Shown here in pieces: positions 62,301 through 64,000 of a stretch of DNA of 64,000 nucleotides; the first letter of the stretch is position 1; every line of letters starts with the position of its first letter. The stretch spans positions 4,774,001 through 4,838,000 of the forward strand of contig JALGAS010000003.1 of NCBI GenBank assembly GCA_023078685.1. Direction: 5' to 3'. The notes under the pieces were generated by a model that did not search any database, was not told where the DNA came from, and saw nothing but the letters and a program-made list of their open reading frames with translations. Origin of the DNA: Neopestalotiopsis rosae (taxonomy: Eukaryota > Ascomycota > Sordariomycetes > Amphisphaeriales > Sporocadaceae). The position numbers were made by a program, and so were the translations under genes.

Positions 62301-62774
62301 CGTGTTTACCCAGTGCTGCAACAATGGTCAGACAGTGTGGATGCTCGACGAGCCATTTGGCACGCTGGTCAGATCTTGCGACAAGCAAAGTTATTTCCAA
62401 ATGGTCATTTGAAGGACTTTTACGCCGTCTGTGTGCACCATGCCGCATTGGCAATATGGGCGTTTGGAGTAGTCGTCAAGGCCACGAAGCACGAGTCAAC
62501 GCCCATGGAGAACCAAGAGACTGTGCTTGTTGATGGCCTCGAGTCCAATCAAGTTCAGCGCTACATAAGCTTTGGACCGGGACGGCCGAGCATTCGCACC
62601 AGGGATGAACAGCGCACCGAGTGTATCGAAGAGCCAAAGGCCTGTATGGAAATCGTTGAAGGGATTTTCAGGGGCAATTACAGCAAAGGAGATATGCTTC
62701 CACCAATTGTCGAGAATCTTTGCGGCCTGCTGAGGCAGCTAGCAGGCGCCGCCTGGGCAGTGGGACTCGGTTAA
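59322..62774 (+). CDS. C2H2 plus Zn2Cys6 fungal transcription factor
   Basis: Six exons (59322-59734, 59869-61109, 61160-61179, 61377-61511, 61564-61688 and 61745-62774) encode 987 residues. Two C2H2 fingers are at 116-138 (YQCADC..H-IQT-H) and 144-166 (FSCQVC..H-AAN-H). A basic KKRRR and a Zn2Cys6 cluster follow at C192-x2-C-x6-C-x5-C-x2-C-x6-C218. The large C-terminal half matches the fungal-specific transcription-factor middle homology region (LWSGNRRKMEIAECH, LAIWAFGVV). Such dual-finger regulators occur across filamentous ascomycetes and control catabolic or secondary-metabolism genes. The N-terminal 110 residues are proline/serine/glutamine-rich and probably disordered. Intron 1 (134 nt) splits the last zinc-binding histidine codon of finger 1. 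Exon 3 is only 20 nt. It may regulate the nearby transporter-dehydrogenase-monooxygenase genes; that is a guess from position. Confidence 0.92.
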
Positions 62775-63511
62775 GGTATGGCGATATTTCATGATTTATC
62801 GGTTCATGGCATTGGCGTATTTATTTTGGGATCCGGGCCGGATAGCGGGAAAAGTATGGACGTTCCAACTCGGTGAGATACCATTTGTTTCCAAGTGTTA
62901 ATTGATCATCCGGCATGTTTATTTAGCATTTTCTCGTCTGTGCAAATGCTCGGAATGATGGTTCGCATTCACGGTTGATCTCATGTCAGTCATTACATGT
63001 CTCTGACCATACCCATGGGAGAGAAAGAGATGAGTGGATCATGAGGCATACAGTATACAACTCAGCAAAGCATAACCAATAAATAAAAATCAATAAATAC
63101 TCTGACCATTGAATATTCGCCAACTTCTCCGTCCGTCGAGTAAAATATGTCTTGGCGACTGCTGACGGACAACCGGCTTTCCCCCGAGTCAGTCTCGGAT
63201 CTGAGATGCCATCGCATCGCCGCAGCCCAGCCACGTGGGGCGCGCCCAAGTGACACGGCCCACGGGCTGGGACTCGAACAACACACCACAATTCTCAGGC
63301 GTGTTACGCGGATGCGTTATATTTCTTTTCATCCTTCTAGTCAGTCTTTCTCATACTTTCAGTAAGTGAAAGGAACACATCAACAACGTGGTACTCGTAG
63401 TATCGTATATTTGGCTTGTTCTTAACCTTGGCCCAGAAGGCGCAAAAGAACAAGTGCAGGTTTACCGCCTTTGGAATTGGATCCTCAGTGGCCGTAAGCG
63501 AGCCTTCCGAG
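62775..63511. other. Intergenic region before the edge gene
   Basis: 737 bases with the regulator 3' end and the hydrolase promoter. A GC-rich patch with a GTTCGAGTCCC-like stretch on the minus strand (around 63270) superficially resembles a tRNA T-arm but has no tRNA body. Confidence 0.55.
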
Positions 63512-64000
63512 ATGGAGCCTGCCACGGAGCACTGCATCGGGCCTGCAGAAACGGGTACAACGGCTATTGTCGCAACAACTATAGTGTCGACGATAACATT
63601 TTTACTTTTTCTGAAATGGGTCATCGATCCCCGGCGGCCCCAGATCCTGCCGGGTCCTCTCACCACCACCATACCGAGGCTCACAAAGGAAGAGCTCGCG
63701 CAAGTTCCATACCAGCCCGACCACTTTCCCGGCGCCAGAGATGTCGTGACTCCTGTTGAGTAGCCCGCCCTCAGTTTTGGAAAAAGTGACCACAACAAAA
63801 TGCTGATCATGAATTATGTATAAAAGTATGGCAACATTCGCGTCTATGAGTTTGGACCCGAAACAGGCCGCAAAGTGCTCTTCCTACACGGAATCAGTAC
63901 CTCTTGCATGACGCTCAATGATATTGCCTTGAATCTGGCATCCAAAGGATGCAGAGTGATGCTTTTTGTAAAGACGCGCCCATATCCCATTTCCTAATGT
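63512..64000 (+). CDS. Membrane-anchored alpha/beta hydrolase, 5' part only
   Basis: Exon 1 (63512-63754) and exon 2 (63827-63967) join across a 72-nt intron (GTTGAG donor, AAAAG acceptor, phase 0). A third exon lies beyond the window: after GTAAAG at 63968 the frame would soon stop. A hydrophobic segment near residues 18-35 is an N-terminal anchor. Next comes DVVTPYGNIRVYEFGPE, then LFLHGIST, the oxyanion-hole strand-loop of alpha/beta hydrolases. The catalytic serine, acid and histidine lie outside the window, so activity cannot be judged. The ATG at 63512 is the first in frame; a longer frame has only TTG. Confidence 0.8.

Noticed and set aside
63240..63300. tRNA-like GTTCGAGTCCC on the minus strand
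   Set aside because: No A box, anticodon arm or acceptor-stem pairing is found around it.

Overview
The window is nuclear DNA of a filamentous ascomycete, most likely of the order Hypocreales (family and species are inference). Protein-coding genes are interrupted by short GT-AG introns, mostly 49-86 nt, with CTAAC/CTGAC-like branch points. The genes are typical fungal ones: a PRP4 kinase, a TFIIIC WD40 subunit, a dual C2H2/Zn2Cys6 regulator and a fungal FAD monooxygenase. There are no operons or bacterial signals. I modelled 14 genes exon by exon; 12 give clean intact frames with consistent splice phases, one (41662-43644) needs a frameshift to read through, and one runs off the right edge.

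Left part (1-22.7 kb): only one convincing gene, a Ran1/Ksp1-type serine/threonine kinase (6411-7975, minus). It is flanked by 6.4 kb and 14.7 kb without a convincing gene. The larger gap is not obviously AT-rich and shows no recognisable transposon.

Middle part (22.7-35.6 kb): a compact housekeeping block. It holds the splicing kinase prp4 (minus), divergent from the translation factor tma7 (plus); a PAQR/Izh-type seven-transmembrane protein (plus), convergent with a small secreted protein (minus); a TFIIIC subunit Sfc6/Tfc6-like protein (plus); and a membrane-anchored monothiol glutaredoxin of the Grx6/7 type (plus).

Right part (38.6-64 kb): accessory genes. The most striking is a 529-residue secreted protein made of six diverged repeat modules separated by dibasic kexin sites, which looks like a processed multi-peptide precursor. 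Next come a fungal membrane protein with an apparent single-base frameshift, a cupin, a six-exon fusion of an FAD monooxygenase with an acetoacetate-decarboxylase-like domain, a short-chain dehydrogenase with a GC-AG intron, an MFS transporter and a C2H2+Zn2Cys6 transcription factor. The edge gene is a membrane-anchored alpha/beta hydrolase. Cupin, monooxygenase-decarboxylase, dehydrogenase, transporter and regulator lie within about 18 kb and could form a small catabolic or metabolite-tailoring cluster. No polyketide synthase, NRPS or terpene synthase is present, so a cluster is only a hypothesis.

I found no convincing tRNA, rRNA, CRISPR, intact transposon or telomeric repeat.
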